This document shows, piece after piece, positions 30,702 through 32,427 of a stretch of DNA of 32,427 bases (positions are counted from its first letter, which is position 1; each line of letters starts with the position of its first letter). The translations under genes and the position numbers were made by a program. The stretch is taken from positions 1 through 32,427 of the forward strand of contig NZ_BAAAMN010000034.1 of assembly GCF_039529295.1 (NCBI RefSeq), read 5' to 3'. A model generated the notes under the pieces. It searched no databases, was not told the DNA's origin, and saw nothing but the letters and a program-made list of their open reading frames with translations. The stretch comes from Yaniella flava (GTDB lineage Bacteria > Actinomycetota > Actinomycetes > Actinomycetales > Micrococcaceae).

Positions 30702-31601
30702 ATGATGGAAGTGACGAAACTAGCCATCGCAAAGAAAGACCTCGACGTGTGCCAGCCTACCTTCTTGCGCCCAGATTTTGATGCCTTTTGCATGCTGAAG
30801 AATTACGGGGTGACCATCACCGGTCAACACGTCACCGCTGAGTCGGCGGCTTTGGAGTGTCGCGTAGTCGACACCGATCAATTCTGTCGCCACTGCGGGG
30901 CCCAGGCCCGGGCTCGAGGCAGTCTGGTCCGGAAAGTCACCCACGTGCCCGTGGGGTGGCGACCAACCCAGCTGCATCTACGGTAACGCCGCTACCGGTG
31001 TGATGCATGCGCTTGTGTCTGGCAGCAAGATACCTCCAGTGTGGTCGCCCCTGGCGAGAAACTGTCCTATCCCGCCGCGTTGTGGGCGTTGAAATCGGTG
31101 GTCATCGACCGCTTAGCCATCGCCCGGGTAGCTGAGAACCTTGGGGTCTCCTGGCACACCGCCAACGACGCTGTCCTGGAGACTGGCCGGCGGTTACTCA
31201 TTGCTGATCCCAACCGACTCAATGGGGTACGAGTATTGGGCGTCGACGAGCATGTGTGGCGCCACACCCGGTGGGGCAACCGGTATGTCACCGTGGTCAT
31301 CGATCTGACCCCGGTGGCAGATGGCACCGGACCTGCACGGTTGCTGGCCATGGTCCCGGGCCGATCCAAACAAACCTTCATCACCTGGCTCGAGGCTCAG
31401 ACCAGCGCCTTCCGGGCCGCAGTCGAAATCGTGGCCATGGATGGGTTCACCGGCTATAAAACCGCAGCTGCTGAAACCCTGCCAGAAGCCACCACCGTGA
31501 TGGACCCCTTCCATGTCGTCACACTGGCCGGTCAAGCCGTGGACAAGGCCCGACAACGGATCCAACAGGACACGCTGGGGCATCGTGGGCGCAAGGGAGA
31601 T
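30702..31601 (+). pseudogene. ISL3-family transposase, interrupted by an in-frame stop and 3'-truncated
   Basis: The first 94 residues contain the ISL3 N-terminus (FLRPDFDAFCMLKNYGVTIT, then the zinc-finger CRHCGAQA and HVPVGWRPTQLHLR). A TAA at 30984-30986 interrupts the frame, but the same frame continues immediately with RRYRCDACACVWQQDT and the catalytic region: helix-turn-helix IARVAENLGVSWHTANDAV, GVDEHVWRHTRWGNRYVTVV (DDE domain, first Asp) and VAMDGFTGYKTAAAETL (second Asp). After DPFHVVTLAGQ the match runs to GHRGRKGD, about residue 300 of a ~430-aa family. The C-terminal third with the final Glu is missing. A second GTG start at 31041 restores an open frame that continues into DUF1307. 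Confidence 0.8.
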
Positions 31602-31916
31602 CAGGTCGTGAAACAGACCACCCGAAACGAGATCGACTACGCGGCATCTGGCTTCAGTGGTGAAGAGGAAGCGCGCGAGTACTTTGACCCGATGCTCGCT
31701 CAAGCTCAAGATGTTCCCGGCTATGAGCAGACCATGGAATATGGCGAAACTTCCGCGGTGGAAGAACTCGTCATTGACTACAGTGTGGCCGATCCGAGCG
31801 ACCTCGCCGAACTGCCCGGCTATGAGGCATCAGACAACATGGACGTGGCTGATTACGTCAGTCTGGAAGAGAGCCGCCAGCTGCTCTTGAATAGTGGGTT
31901 TACCGAAGTCGAGTAA
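31602..31916 (+). pseudogene. C-terminal half of a DUF1307 lipoprotein, fused in frame behind the transposase
   Basis: These ~105 residues (QVVKQTTRNEIDYAASGF to SGFTEVE) match the C-terminal two thirds of the YehR/DUF1307 family and are clearly paralogous to the gene at 8918-9178. They include the VDYS-like ELVIDYSVADPSDLAEL and the DYVSLEESRQLL helix. No signal peptide or start precedes them; the frame is continuous with the transposase from GTG 31041, giving a 291-aa chimera. The junction lies at a shared GGxGATxAGGT stretch (about 31596-31606). It is most probably an inactive deletion product. Confidence 0.75.
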
Positions 31917-31928
31917 CCCAGCTGCCGG

Positions 31929-32427
31929 CTAGCTCTGCGATGCTTTGCCTTGCAGCGCGGACTCGACGAGGTTGCTCATTGGTGTGGCGCTGCCATCGGT
32001 GATGGCCTGTTTCTATGCTTCGGTGGTTGTGACTGCTGCGAAGTTTGAGTGCAGAATCGTCATGATGGTCTCGTGCACGCGCTGGGCGGGCACGTCACCG
32101 ATCTCATTGGAAATATGAATCGCGCCGGTCGCATCCGAAAGCACTTCGGCACTCATGCCGTGGGGCTCAGCGCCTTCGGCCGTCCCGAGTACGCAGTTGT
32201 TGGTCATGTAACCGGTGATCGTCACGGTGTTGATGTCGTGCTGCTGGCACCATTCGGCAAAGTCCGTGTCATCATAAACACTTGCGAACTGCTTGGTGAT
32301 GCGCTTGGTGTCTGGGCGCAACCGCTCCTCGATCTGCGGGTGCAGCGCAAAACCAGCTGACCCCGTTAGCTTATAAGTACACCAGATATCCGGCAGGATG
32401 GATGGTGGGCCGGTCCGGTTCTTGGGC
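31929..32427 (-). pseudogene. Isochorismatase-family cysteine hydrolase, partial (5' end beyond the window) with a premature TAG
   Basis: The frame is open from the window edge (32427) and contains isochorismatase-like features: lysine-containing RPDTKRITKQF, DTDFAEWCQQHDINTV, the nucleophile Cys loop TGYMTNNCVLGTAEGAEPHG, and VLSDATGAIHISNEIG, then ETIMTILHSNFAAV. Such enzymes hydrolyse isochorismate or related amides/nicotinamide analogues. The frame meets TAG at 32013-32015 where the family often has Trp, and the same frame continues past it for 27 residues (KQAITDGSATPMSNLVESAL...) to TAG at 31929. A TGG-to-TAG change is the simplest explanation. The active-site region is intact, so a slightly shortened protein (to 32013) could still function. 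Confidence 0.7.

Larger units (their letters stand above)
30625..31601 (+). mobile_element. Truncated ISL3-family insertion sequence (left end retained, right end lost)
   Basis: The left terminal repeat GGCTCTTCGGAATTTTGGGT starts at 30625 and resembles the GGCTCTTC ends of actinobacterial ISL3 elements. The transposase gene follows on the plus strand. The element stops at about 31601, where the transposase frame runs into DUF1307 sequence; no right inverted repeat follows. Confidence 0.75.

Noticed and set aside
1..32427. CRISPR arrays, tRNA or rRNA genes
   Set aside because: No regularly spaced direct repeats and no cloverleaf or rRNA-like sequence were seen on reading both strands.

Overview
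The window looks like a piece of a Gram-positive, moderately GC-rich actinobacterial chromosome, most likely from the Micrococcales (Micrococcaceae-like). The signs are GTG/TTG starts, actinobacterial lipoproteins, a class-E-type LAxTG sorting signal, an FtsK/SpoIIIE secretion ATPase of the WXG100-linked type, an ISL3-family element and several apparently leaderless mRNAs. The genus is inference; no rRNA, tRNA, CRISPR array or replication origin is visible.

Layout. 1-2654: 3' part of a D-amino-acid oxidase-like gene, then a drug-efflux MFS gene overlapping a TetR regulator, with a 40-bp palindrome over the MFS promoter and start. 2655-3558: poorly coding stretch with one short ORF and a frameshifted small membrane/coiled-coil gene. 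3559-9178: an unrecognised 596-aa protein, a lipoprotein, an EssC/EccC-like three-domain ATPase that lacks the family's usual N-terminus, and an internally deleted DUF1307-type lipoprotein. 9183-13696: DUF2249/cupin protein, NhaC-type antiporter, YwaF/TIGR02206 membrane protein and a second MFS gene. 13697-18147: an amine-oxidase remnant, then a divergent module: one strand carries a Cys-motif membrane protein, a BlaI-type repressor and an M56 peptidase in ATGA-overlapped order; the other carries a DsbA-like thiol oxidoreductase and a lipoprotein. An inverted repeat lies between them, and a strong hairpin ends the second arm. 18166-23347: a cell-wall-anchored extracellular nuclease split by a frameshift, and a transmembrane Ser/Thr kinase.

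23834-30438 is the most interesting part: a WXG100 protein, a strong intergenic hairpin, an 1837-aa RHS/YD-repeat polymorphic toxin with a WXG/LXG-like N-terminus and an unrecognised ~300-aa C-terminal domain, then a two-TM protein that is the obvious immunity candidate. The EssC-like ATPase at 6080 would be a plausible secretion motor, although it lies 15 kb away and is N-terminally shortened.

30625-32427: left end of an ISL3 element whose transposase has an in-frame stop and is then fused in frame to the C-terminal half of a DUF1307 lipoprotein, followed by an isochorismatase-family gene with an apparent TGG-to-TAG stop, running off the window. Several genes here are broken, so either this is a decaying accessory region or the assembly contains base errors; the sequence alone cannot decide.
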